DNA of 64,000 nt from Gracilariopsis chorda (taxonomy: Eukaryota; Rhodophyta; Florideophyceae; Gracilariales; Gracilariaceae), in contig NBIV01000030.1 in NCBI GenBank assembly GCA_003194525.1, positions 310,001 through 374,000 on the forward strand, written 5' to 3'. Shown piece after piece: positions 54,437 through 63,490 of this stretch. The position numbers and the translations under genes are program-made. The notes below the pieces were generated by a model. That model was not told where the DNA came from, did not search any database, and was given only the letters and a program-made list of their open reading frames with translations. How positions within the stretch are numbered: the first letter of the stretch is position 1; every line of letters starts with the position of its first letter.

Positions 54437-55318
54437 ATGAGCGGTTGCGCAAGCACAACACTGGGCGCAGACGTAACACAAACGCTACGCGACATTTTCT
54501 CGCTGTGCGCCAAACCGTTCATTCATGAGTTCCTGTTCGATACGAATGACGCCTCCCACAGCCACATGTCGCATGAAAGCGCAGACAGCCTGAGCGCGTT
54601 GGTGCGCGTTACGGCTCAGGAAGTGAGCCCAATTCGATACGGACGAATTTTCGATCACTCCCAGAACATTAACTTGCGCTCCACGCCGGCCGTCAACGTG
54701 GGCAGCATGGCGCTGGGGTTTTGTACGCTACACTACCTGGACGGCGACGGATCGCGACGTGTAAACATGCGCTACGCGCGAGACGACCTGAGCGGCAAGC
54801 TGTTCGTGGTGGCCGCGCCGCAGTTGGATGTAATGGAAATGGACGTTGTGACGTTTCACTCGGCGCGACGACGGACGCGCGTGAATGCGCGCTTCAAGGC
54901 GCAGATGCTGCGCGAGGCATTCCGAGCGGGCGAGGTGGACGGCGCGCTCAACGCGCTGTTCACCATTTCTACGTCGCGGCAGTGGCGTGCTTGCCCGCTG
55001 TGCCGGCAGGACGGCGCGCTGAATGTGGAGCACGGAAGCGGCGAATGCACGTGTCGGCTGCCGTTCATGGTGGCCACGCAACCGTTTGATTTTGGGCGCG
55101 ACCGATCGAACATGGCGCTGCACGGCGGGCGATACCGGGGCCACTGCGTGTTGCGGCTGTTCCGGGAGGGCGTGCAAATCGTGCAGGCGCAGCTGATGAC
55201 GGACGTGTGGACGCAAAGCACGACGGACCGAACGCGCGCTGCGAGCAGCCGCATGGCGAGCAGCCGCGGTTTTGACGCGGCGTCGCTGTGGGGCGGGATG
55301 GTGCGGGCGCCGCCCATA

Positions 55319-55355
<37 letters not shown>

Positions 55356-55804
55356 TGGGGAAGAGCGACATGTACGCGTCGGGGGCGATGAGCAACGTGG
55401 GGTTGGAAGCGATGCTGCAGGCGTGCGCGCAGCAAACGGGGGTGGGCGGCGGGGCGACGACGACGACGCAGACGCAGTCGCAGGCGATGTCGCAGACGGT
55501 GTCGCTGTCGCGCGAGTGGGGGGCGGAGGAGGAGGAGGAGGAGGAGGCGCAGCTGCAGGACGAGCGCGAACGCAAGCTGGAGCTGCGCAAACAGCGCAAT
55601 CGGCTGGCCGCGGCGCGCAGCAACGCGAAGCGCAAGCGGCGCACGGACGAACTGCGCGCGCAGCTGCGCGAGCAGCAGCTTCGCGAGCACGCGCTGCGCG
55701 AGCGCGAGGCGCAGCTGCGCCGCGAAAACGTGCACTTGCGCCGCCAGGTGGGCCAAAGCAGCGCGCGGCGGGACGTGGCCGCGCGCCTCGCTCACGTTTT
55801 GTAA
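54437..55804 (+). CDS. bZIP transcription factor, paralogue 2 (GC-rich)
   Basis: 455 residues from ATG 54437, single exon. The shared domain occupies about residues 10-270, with C186-P-L-C189-x14-C204-T-C206 and then QPFDFG. After it come a run of 12 Ala encoded by GCG (295-306), a Thr/Gln-rich segment and a Glu-rich stretch. The basic region reads KQRNRLAAARSNAKRK; N388 matches the invariant Asn and N396 replaces Arg. Zipper positions are L, Q, L, L, L, ending RRENVHLRRQV. Codons are overwhelmingly G/C-ended (GCG, CGC, CTG), unlike paralogue 4. It ends with TAA inside a run of ATTA repeats. Same orientation as paralogues 1 and 3. Confidence 0.75.
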
Positions 55805-55821
55805 TTAATTAATTAATTAAA
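55802..55821. repeat. TTAA tandem repeat at bZIP 2 stop
   Basis: TAATTAATTAATTAATTAA includes the stop codon of bZIP 2 and continues into the spacer. It may serve as the 3' end signal or be a microsatellite. Confidence 0.5.
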
Positions 55822-56113
55822 ATAATTGCGGCGCGCATTGCTGGCGCGCGCGCGCCGTAGCCAATGGAAACGGCGTGCTTGGAGGGGCCATCCGCCTCCG
55901 CACCAGCTATACAATTCTACAAATCTACACTCCTGTATAACTTGCATTCCTTCCGTATCGTATCCATCCAGCATGCAACGCTACCCAAAGCTGTATATTT
56001 GTTACTCGTGCGCGCACTGCCCATGGCCTCTCACCCACCCCTCTCCGCTGCCCCCTTCTCCCGCAACTCGCTCCTCTTCCCCACGTCACCATCACCACCA
56101 CCCCGCCCGCGCA

Positions 56114-57901
56114 ATGTCCTCCTCCCCCATCAGTGCTTTCCCTCCCCCCTTCCCCACCGCAGACGAACTCGCCCGCCTCATCTCGCTGGTGCCCTCAACT
56201 CCGCCTTCGTCCTTCTCCCCCTCCCTGCTCTCCGTCCTCGCCGAGATTCTCGCCCCCTGCCGCCTCCCCGGCGCCCTCGACTTCCTCCTCAACCCCGACA
56301 TCAATCCCCTCTCCGTCCTAACTTCCCCGATAAACCGTCACGCAGCCTGCTGCAGCGACGTCACCGTCACCGCTGTCGAGGCCTCCGACGCCTGTCCAAG
56401 CGACTTGGACGCCCACTTCAACGGCATATACGCCTTCATTCCTGCCTTCAACATCGCCGACACCCAGCTCGGCTTCGGCATTCGTAAATGCCAGATGCAA
56501 TGCACCGGCAATACCGTCTTCCCGCGCTGCGGCCTGGCCGAGCAACCATCCATATTTCGCTTTCTTCGAAATGACAGCGCTCATGTGCTTCTCCTCGTGC
56601 AAGACCACGTTGAACCAATTATCAAGTTTGATTACATGCGCCTCCTCAACGGTGCTACACGTCGTCGCCACTTTGTCGCATTCTCGCGCTCCGCCTTGCG
56701 CGCTCTTCACCGCTCCCATTCCTCCTTCGAGCCGCTCCAACTGGCACCCCACGTCGTCGTTTTCACCTCGTGTACGGATCGCCGCCACTGCACTGTCTGC
56801 GGCAACCCGCCTACTGCCCCGCCCTGTTTCTGCGTTGTCAACATACCCAAGCCGCTGCATGCGCTGGACTTTGATGTTATGACGCCAGCCATGTCTGCCC
56901 ACCTTGGCAGTTTTGAGGGGCTTTCCTCTATGAATTTGTGCACGCAGGGTGTCCAGGTGCAATCCGCCCTCATGGGCAGCAGAATGACCATTACCGCCCA
57001 CGTCGACAATCACCTTCTTGAACGCCTTAGTCGATGGGCTATCACAGAACAGCTTTCCAACACCCCAGACAATCCCCTCAAGGATATGCTACTCTCTTCT
57101 TCTCCATGCTCACGATCAACAGCCTCGCACCATTCCGCCTCCGCTCACGAGCACTCTTCCTCACCTACTACCAGCTCTGCTGATGTGTCATCTGTCCAGC
57201 TTGCGACCACCTCATTGCCCCAAACCTTTTCCTCGTCCCAAATGACTGCAATACTGCACACTTTGGGCGAAGCACAAGTTTCAACCATCACTACCCTGCA
57301 CGACGGCAAACTACAAAACAGCAACACTGTTCTAAACCAGCGCTGTCAAACGCACAATATCACTGACTTGGTCTCGCAGCCACTGCAACCAAATCATGAC
57401 GCAACCATAATCCCAGAGCAGATGGAGGATGTCAACCAATGGCAAGTCAACCTTTTTGACCTTCCTCTCCCTCTGTCTGCTACTGAACGTTACGAAAAGA
57501 CACCGTTGCAGCAGCCTCCTCCTGGCGTTGTAGACGACCAACTGCAACTCACTACTCTATTAGTCGACGATGCTACCGATGACTCTGTCAGGGAGAATGC
57601 CACCGTCCCTGACGATGGTTCGGGAAGACCGAAGGCTGTTAACATCGCCCCTGCTGGAGGAATTGTTCCTGTTGATAATTCAAAATCAAAGGAGCAGGAG
57701 CACAAGGAACGCAAGGCTGAAATGCGCAGACAACGGAATCGCGAGGCTGCGCAACGAAGCAACCTGAAACGCAAAATGAAGAACGACACCCTCAAAGCGG
57801 AACTCAAGAGGTGGCATGTCAAGGCAACGGAGTTGCGGAATACCGAGCTTGGTTTAAGAGAAGAAAATCTGAGGTTGAGAAAAATGCTGTCTGGTGGATG
57901 A
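56114..57901 (+). CDS. bZIP transcription factor, paralogue 3
   Basis: 595 residues from ATG 56114, single exon; the frame is open upstream to 55826 through CT-rich sequence, but this ATG starts the region that aligns with paralogue 4 (DELARLISLVP). The shared domain spans about 20-310: GALDFLLN, strands, C226-T-V-C229-x8-C238-F-C240, then HALDFD. A long Ser/Thr/Gln-rich linker follows (315-510), and DNSKSKEQEHKERKAEMRRQ leads into the basic region NREAAQRSNLKRK; N542 is invariant, N550 replaces the usual Arg. The zipper has L, W, L, L, L, ending REENLRLRKML. It starts 310 bases after the stop of paralogue 2. Regulatory target unknown. Confidence 0.75.
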   Translation: MSSSPISAFPPPFPTADELARLISLVPSTPPSSFSPSLLSVLAEILAPCRLPGALDFLLNPDINPLSVLTSPINRHAACCSDVTVTAVEASDACPSDLDAHFNGIYAFIPAFNIADTQLGFGIRKCQMQCTGNTVFPRCGLAEQPSIFRFLRNDSAHVLLLVQDHVEPIIKFDYMRLLNGATRRRHFVAFSRSALRALHRSHSSFEPLQLAPHVVVFTSCTDRRHCTVCGNPPTAPPCFCVVNIPKPLHALDFDVMTPAMSAHLGSFEGLSSMNLCTQGVQVQSALMGSRMTITAHVDNHLLERLSRWAITEQLSNTPDNPLKDMLLSSSPCSRSTASHHSASAHEHSSSPTTSSADVSSVQLATTSLPQTFSSSQMTAILHTLGEAQVSTITTLHDGKLQNSNTVLNQRCQTHNITDLVSQPLQPNHDATIIPEQMEDVNQWQVNLFDLPLPLSATERYEKTPLQQPPPGVVDDQLQLTTLLVDDATDDSVRENATVPDDGSGRPKAVNIAPAGGIVPVDNSKSKEQEHKERKAEMRRQRNREAAQRSNLKRKMKNDTLKAELKRWHVKATELRNTELGLREENLRLRKMLSGG

Positions 57902-60323
57902 AGGCAATTCTCTCCAAGGCAAGCGCAGTCAGCACCATATACAAATACAGCTAATTGTAACTCTATATTAATGCTTCTCCAAATATATAAGGTCGAAGAT
58001 GTCCATAACATTTCAGAATCGAGAGGTATGTGTGACACTGAGCCATTGTGGAAATGTGGTTGTATGATGATGCCTACTAAGGGTACTCGCTTTTGACTTG
58101 TTTAGCAGTTCCACCTTCAAAAAAGCAATCCATTTGTGTCAAAGAATCTCTTCCCAAGTGTCACAGATCAGTGTCAAACTCATTAGATGACGATAAAGGG
58201 TTCGCACTGCTGCCCTTCCGTTAGAATCGGGGTGTACATATCGCACGCATGTGGTGTATATCAATCGAAAGCTTGTAAAATATATTTCTGTGCTCGCTTC
58301 TACCCTGAAATCACGAAGCGATATCCCGAACTTCCAGCGTGTGGGAGCCCTGGAGCACTACCAGCTTCCACTCCGCTCAGAAGATGTGACACTAGGTTTC
58401 ACGTTAGTTAACGTGTTAACTCTGCACCCAGTGGCAAAGTACTTCAACAAAGAAAAAGGGCTGTACCCTCGGATTTCATGTCTGACGTGTGTGTATGTTT
58501 TATGTGGGCTTGTGTCCCTAATTCCGAGACCGCGACAGAGATTGATCTAAGAAAAGCCCCTTTCTCTCCAGATAATTAGCAACTTCTCTGATCATGTTCT
58601 TAAAATAGATTCAACATCGGGCCCTTGTCTTTCTCGAGGAGAAGGAAGTTTTGTCTGTCGAGATGCTGCTCTATGGCGACATCTTAGAACGAAATGATCA
58701 ACACTATTTTCTTTGTACAGTATGCCTAAAGTTACTAATATGACATTTCACTACCTTCGGCGGCACCGTTTGCGATTGCCGCGTTGACAAAGTAAGCATC
58801 CGCTCCAGTAGCGAAAGAAGGAGATTGGCGGTTTTATCTAAAGCTTCAGAAGTGATCCTGCCCCGGGATGTCATTAAATTTGTTCAGGCGAAGTGGGCTG
58901 AAGTTGAAGATGTCGAGGCTCACCTCTAGAGCTGCAGTACCAAGTCGCTTTTGCTGGATTAAAAATGTGCTGACGGATCACGCGGGAACCGCCGGTGACC
59001 CCGCTTTGGGCACAATTGACTAATACATCCAATGCGGTGTGTCGACGTTCCTGATAATGCGAATCAGGAGGAAGCAAAATGTATGTGCAACTGGGGCTGT
59101 CTCGAAGACTTAACTCTCGGGGTAGAGTCTAGCTGATTAGCGAGTTAGTAGTTTTCGGAATTAGGCTTCGTCCATCAATAAACAAACAACAGCTTTTCGC
59201 TAAACGAGCCATATTCAAGAAGACGAATTCGCCAATCATCGAATAAAGGAAAGCCCAAGACTGCAGTCGGACAGAATGTAGGTAGTATGTCTCAAAGAAC
59301 GCCCTACGGATAAAGTATCATGGAGGAGTACAAAATCGGCACGCTATCCGCTGATTTTGCTGCGCCAACATTTCTAATTCAAACGAAGCCGCCAAGGAAA
59401 GCTAAATAGACACCCGTATCGAGATGCCATAATGAGAAATCTACGCGCTTTCGGCAAAGAAGACGAAGTGAAATGGATCCACAGCGCAATCTGCGGTGGG
59501 TAAAGGTTACTTTATCTTCGAGCAGAAAAGGTCAGAAGGATCAAAGGTAGAGGGATTACCAAGGGTATCCCTATAATTCACGCACGGGGATCCGTTCCGC
59601 ACTTGTCGATATTTTGAAACATGTCTGTCCCAATAATTCCTCGCAATACCTCCACGTGAACCCATAATCGATATCTCTCGTGACTTCATGGTACTGAGTG
59701 ATCACCACTCAGCACTGGTGTGATCATCACCGTACAATGGGTTTCCTAACCCCCATTCGGTAGTTCACATGCTTTTGTATTTCTGCAGCGGAGAGCAGTC
59801 TCGAGCATGATGAACAAAGTTCTTGGATGCTGTTCGTCTGGAAAGCTGCTTAATATGGGGGAAGGGGGGCGGGGGGGAACGCCAGGTATCTCAATGTGCT
59901 TAGACCCATGTGAAGCTCTCGACGCTTTCATGAGACGAAAGATTAAGATTTTCCTCTCACGGGGTTCAAGAGCTAAAGTGACTGGCATCATATGCCATCG
60001 AGAGGGTTTACAAGTTAACAGGGTTATAAGGATACCTGCAGCATACGGTGTCGATCCCTTCTCACTCTTACAGGCTACGTTGCTCGATAAATACTCCCAG
60101 GCTATACCTGCATTGGACTGCCTCCCCAGCATATACGCAGTTAGGAATTGATTCATTCGACCTTAAGCAGTTAGGCAGCAAAGCAGCCACCAAACTTATC
60201 GCATCAATAGAGAGATCCATTGGTGCCTATTTCTTTCATTTCATAAAAGAAGGGGGAATGTACACAAGTACTATACAGATTGTAGAAGGCGGCGTGAATC
60301 CCGTCCTCGCAGAAGAAGTATGA
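57902..60323. other. Intergenic between convergent bZIP 3 and bZIP 4
   Basis: 2.4 kb with no supported gene. A hairpin repeat copy lies near 58514. A minus-strand frame at 60156-59746 has no family or codon bias. The 57902-58050 part should hold the 3' end of bZIP 3. Confidence 0.4.
58514..58530 (+). repeat. Hairpin repeat, TAATTCC loop (copy C)
   Basis: GTCCC, loop TAATTCC, GAGAC: five pairs with one mismatch. GTGTGTATG and TTTTATGTGGGC upstream echo the block before copies A and D. Confidence 0.55.
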
Positions 60324-61805
60324 CTAATCTTTTCCTAACAATTGCCTAAGACGTATGTTTTCTTCTCGCAAAAGCATCTCCTTTGATCGAAGAATGTCGA
60401 GTTTCTCGTGGGTGGTCTTCAAGCTACTCTTAAGCGAATCATTCAAGGCCTTTTTTCTCATATTGCTGCGCTGCGCGGCGGCACGATTCTTCTCCCGTCG
60501 TAGTTCTGCTTTCAGCTTGCGTATCTGGTCCTTGACCGTAGCTTTCCCAATGCTGGACGAAGTTGGTGGAGTATTGGAAGGTTGCGTTTCACATGAAGTA
60601 GGTGGTTGAGAAGGTTGATCTCTTGACGAGTGAGAATCCTGCTGCTGAACAGTGGCTACTGGTGCGGGAGAAACATCGAATGACGCTACGCCGTTCGAGG
60701 ATATGTCTTGCAGAATTTCAGGGCTTGTACGACTAGATGAATCACCGAAAGTCGGAAGCATGGTGATATCAATAACTTGCTCCAAATCTGCATCGAAGTT
60801 AAGGTCAGTGGCAAGCAGAGGACATGGAAGATCGGTCACAATCGCATTCGTTGAATTCTGCTGAGAGAGCTGTTGTTGGTCGCTTTGGTCAAAGATTTCG
60901 TCAGTAATATTCACTTGATCTGAGCGTGGCTCTTCGGGGACATCTTGTTGGATGGAAAGAGAGGGAGCTGGATCTTGAATTAGAGCGTGGCGGGAAATGG
61001 CTAGGGTTCGCAATCTGTCAACTAAATCATCTTCCGCGGACGGGGCAAAACTGAGACGCGACCCCAAAGCACCCATGCACATTGCAGCACCTTCTCTATA
61101 CATCGTTACATGGGAAACACCCATGTAATTACCGAATTCGGAGAGAGTGTTGGCGAGAAAACTGGAGTGGTCCAGTGGATGAAACGGGGTAGCAAATTGC
61201 AGTTGACATTTGCACTGGGAATGATCAGAGTTGCAGAAAGGGCAATCACGGTGTTCAAAGGAGGTTTGCAGTAGGAGAACTGTCGGGAATACGGCGTCAA
61301 CATTGCAGGAGCCGCCCTTGGTGGCATCACGGAAACTGCTGATTTTGGTACCAATGACGCAGCGTGCTTGAGTGGTGGTAGACACGGTCTTGACGTATTC
61401 TATGCGGGAGCACTCTGTGCCGTAGTAGGCAATTACGATGTTGTAACCTTCCTTGGAGTTTTTGACAAAACGACACTCGCCAAGAGCATTCATGGCGGTT
61501 TCAGGGGTGTTCCAAGCCTGTGCCGGGTAAAAGACATTGTTCATAACTCCGAAACCGAATGTAATGTGGTTGTAGGTGAAGGCAGGGGTGAGAAAGAAAT
61601 CTCCGGCAAAGCGGTCGGACATGGAGTTCTGTGGAGACGGAGTGGGATCGACCTTAGTCTCGTTAAAGGAGCAGGCGATGGCGGATTGTTTGAGTTGAGG
61701 ATTGGCTAGATAGGAGAGGTGGATGGGTTCGTCGGCGAAAAGAAAATTGTGAATGTCAGGATTGTCGAAGATGCGGAGCATTTCGGAGAAAAGCTGGAGG
61801 CTCAT
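60324..61805 (-). CDS. bZIP transcription factor, paralogue 4 (inverted)
   Basis: 493 residues if translation starts at ATG 61805. The frame is open upstream to a TAA just before 62024 with no ATG, and that extension contains EADALASLVSN, which aligns with residues 17-28 of paralogue 3. The true N-terminus is therefore probably in an unseen upstream exon. The shared domain includes C188-P-F-C191-x6-C198-K-C200 followed by HPLDH. A Gln/Ser-rich linker leads to the basic region NRAAAQRSNMRKK; N440 is invariant, N448 takes the Arg position. The zipper has L, T, L, L, L, ending REENIRLRQLL. It is the most AT-rich of the four. It points toward paralogue 3. Confidence 0.7.
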   Translation of the reverse strand: MSLQLFSEMLRIFDNPDIHNFLFADEPIHLSYLANPQLKQSAIACSFNETKVDPTPSPQNSMSDRFAGDFFLTPAFTYNHITFGFGVMNNVFYPAQAWNTPETAMNALGECRFVKNSKEGYNIVIAYYGTECSRIEYVKTVSTTTQARCVIGTKISSFRDATKGGSCNVDAVFPTVLLLQTSFEHRDCPFCNSDHSQCKCQLQFATPFHPLDHSSFLANTLSEFGNYMGVSHVTMYREGAAMCMGALGSRLSFAPSAEDDLVDRLRTLAISRHALIQDPAPSLSIQQDVPEEPRSDQVNITDEIFDQSDQQQLSQQNSTNAIVTDLPCPLLATDLNFDADLEQVIDITMLPTFGDSSSRTSPEILQDISSNGVASFDVSPAPVATVQQQDSHSSRDQPSQPPTSCETQPSNTPPTSSSIGKATVKDQIRKLKAELRREKNRAAAQRSNMRKKALNDSLKSSLKTTHEKLDILRSKEMLLREENIRLRQLLGKD

Positions 61806-63292
61806 GAGGAAGCTGGGCTTGGAGTTGGAGACCAGGGAGGCGAGGGCATCCGCTTCCCGGCGGGTTGGAAGGGTGGATGCGCCTGACGGAAGGGGGGGAG
61901 GAGTGAGGTGGAGGGGGCCATGACGGATGTGTGGGGAAGAGCGGAAAGCAACGGCGCGGGGGCGAGAGGAAGTATGCGGTGGACTGCGACACTTGGGGAT
62001 GGGGTGACGAAGCGAACGCGTCACAGAGGGCGGAATTTATGCAAAGCGAGGTTTGGATGATTTCACATGGCGCAGAGTTGCAGGTGTTACGGAAAAGAGC
62101 GGATTGGCAGTTGGCTGCTATATGGCGCGATGCGATTGGCGGGCGGCGACACGTGCAGCTCGCGCTGCTGGCACATAAAACACCAATCATTTTCACCTGC
62201 GAGATACATTGAAATCGTGTCTCGTGGGGCGCCCAGCGTGATTCGGGATACCGCACAACACTAGCGGATATGCGCGGATACTGCACCAGGGGCCGTGCGC
62301 CTGCACAGCAGTGCGGCTGACGACTGCGATGGTTCAAAGCTCAACGCGTCGGCACACAACTGTGTTTTTTGCACTTGCCAAGCACTGTAGCCAATGCGAT
62401 AAGCACGTTATGTCGAATAACTGGTGCAATTACCATTCGCTCGATGCGAAATTTGGTACAGTGCTCGGGCGCCGCAACGCGCACCCGGTCGTCGGTACAA
62501 CTCGTAGACACATGGAGACCGACAGCTGGCGTGAGCGGAGCACATGTGTGCAACGCGCCGCCCCGGGCGCGTGGCAGATCGGCCGCGTCGCAGTGCCGCG
62601 TCCGCCGTCACCACAATGGCCCGCCCCCGCGCATCTCACAGCCGCCAGCAGCGAGCGCCAACTGCGCGCTGCGTGCTCCTCTGCACAGAGCGTCGCCCCG
62701 CGGCTTACAGCAATCTGCAGATTCGTCGTGATTTTGAACTCGTCTTGTTTTATTCGGCTCGAGCCCTTTTTCTGCGCATCGCAACGCTCTGCCGCTTGTG
62801 CGCGCGCCGTTTGCGAACCCCCCCCCGTGATGAAGCCACAGTTTCAAAACTTTTTCCAGCTTTTTGTTCTACAGTACCTACTGTGGCCGACACGCGGTGT
62901 TCACTCCACGCTGCGCAAATATGACCGGCAAACGTTGACATGTGCCATCGTCGCCTTTCCACCCCGCCTATCTACATCACAACACTTCTACTTTTCAACC
63001 CCCCCCCCCTCCACCCCCCCTCAAACTAAACCTACTACACCCTCCCCCTCTCCGTAGTCGTTGTTGCTTCCTACCTTCTGTCCGACAACCCTACCTTCAC
63101 TGCTCACCCCCTCTCATCCCCTATTTTCCTCTTCTACTTCTCTACTTCCTACACCTCTAACCTCTAATACTACCACCCACTGCCCTTTTCTCTCCCTCCT
63201 CCAACTCACCCCTGTCAAGTTCTACCGCGCTTAACCGTTACCCCTCCCCATCCCCACACCCCTCCCCTCCCCTCCTTTTCGTTCCTCTTTCC

Positions 63293-63330
<38 letters not shown>

Positions 63331-63490
63331 TTCTCCAACACTCGTCCCCTCCCACCACCCCTCCAAAGTGGAAAACCGGAACACTCCTCCACGCTTCCTA
63401 CAACTCCGCTTTCCCACGCTCGCAAACCTCTTCCCACTTTGTTGCGCTTTCTTCAAGTCACGCAGGCGAAACTCGTTTCGTACAGAAACG
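61806..63490. promoter_or_regulatory. Divergent upstream region of bZIP 4 and the PP2A-like gene
   Basis: 1.7 kb between divergent starts. The part near bZIP 4 is CG-rich with CACGTG near 62151. The part from about 62980 to 63480 is strongly CT-rich, a probable leader of the plus-strand gene, with the poly(C) run at 63294-63329. No gene is supported. Confidence 0.45.
63294..63329 (+). repeat. Poly(C) run of 36
   Basis: 36 consecutive C, inside a polypyrimidine stretch 160 bases upstream of the next start. The length may be under- or over-called in assembly. The G strand could form a quadruplex. Confidence 0.85.

Noticed and set aside
54728..55795. Long antisense frames (355 and 262 codons) opposite bZIP 2
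   Set aside because: They arise from the extreme GC content and codon pattern of the sense gene; they are low-complexity Arg/Ala/Leu or Ser/Ala strings with no domain.
59746..60156. 136-codon minus-strand frame and its opposite 114-codon frame
   Set aside because: Both strands are open over the same stretch, which is typical of chance in this composition; no motif.
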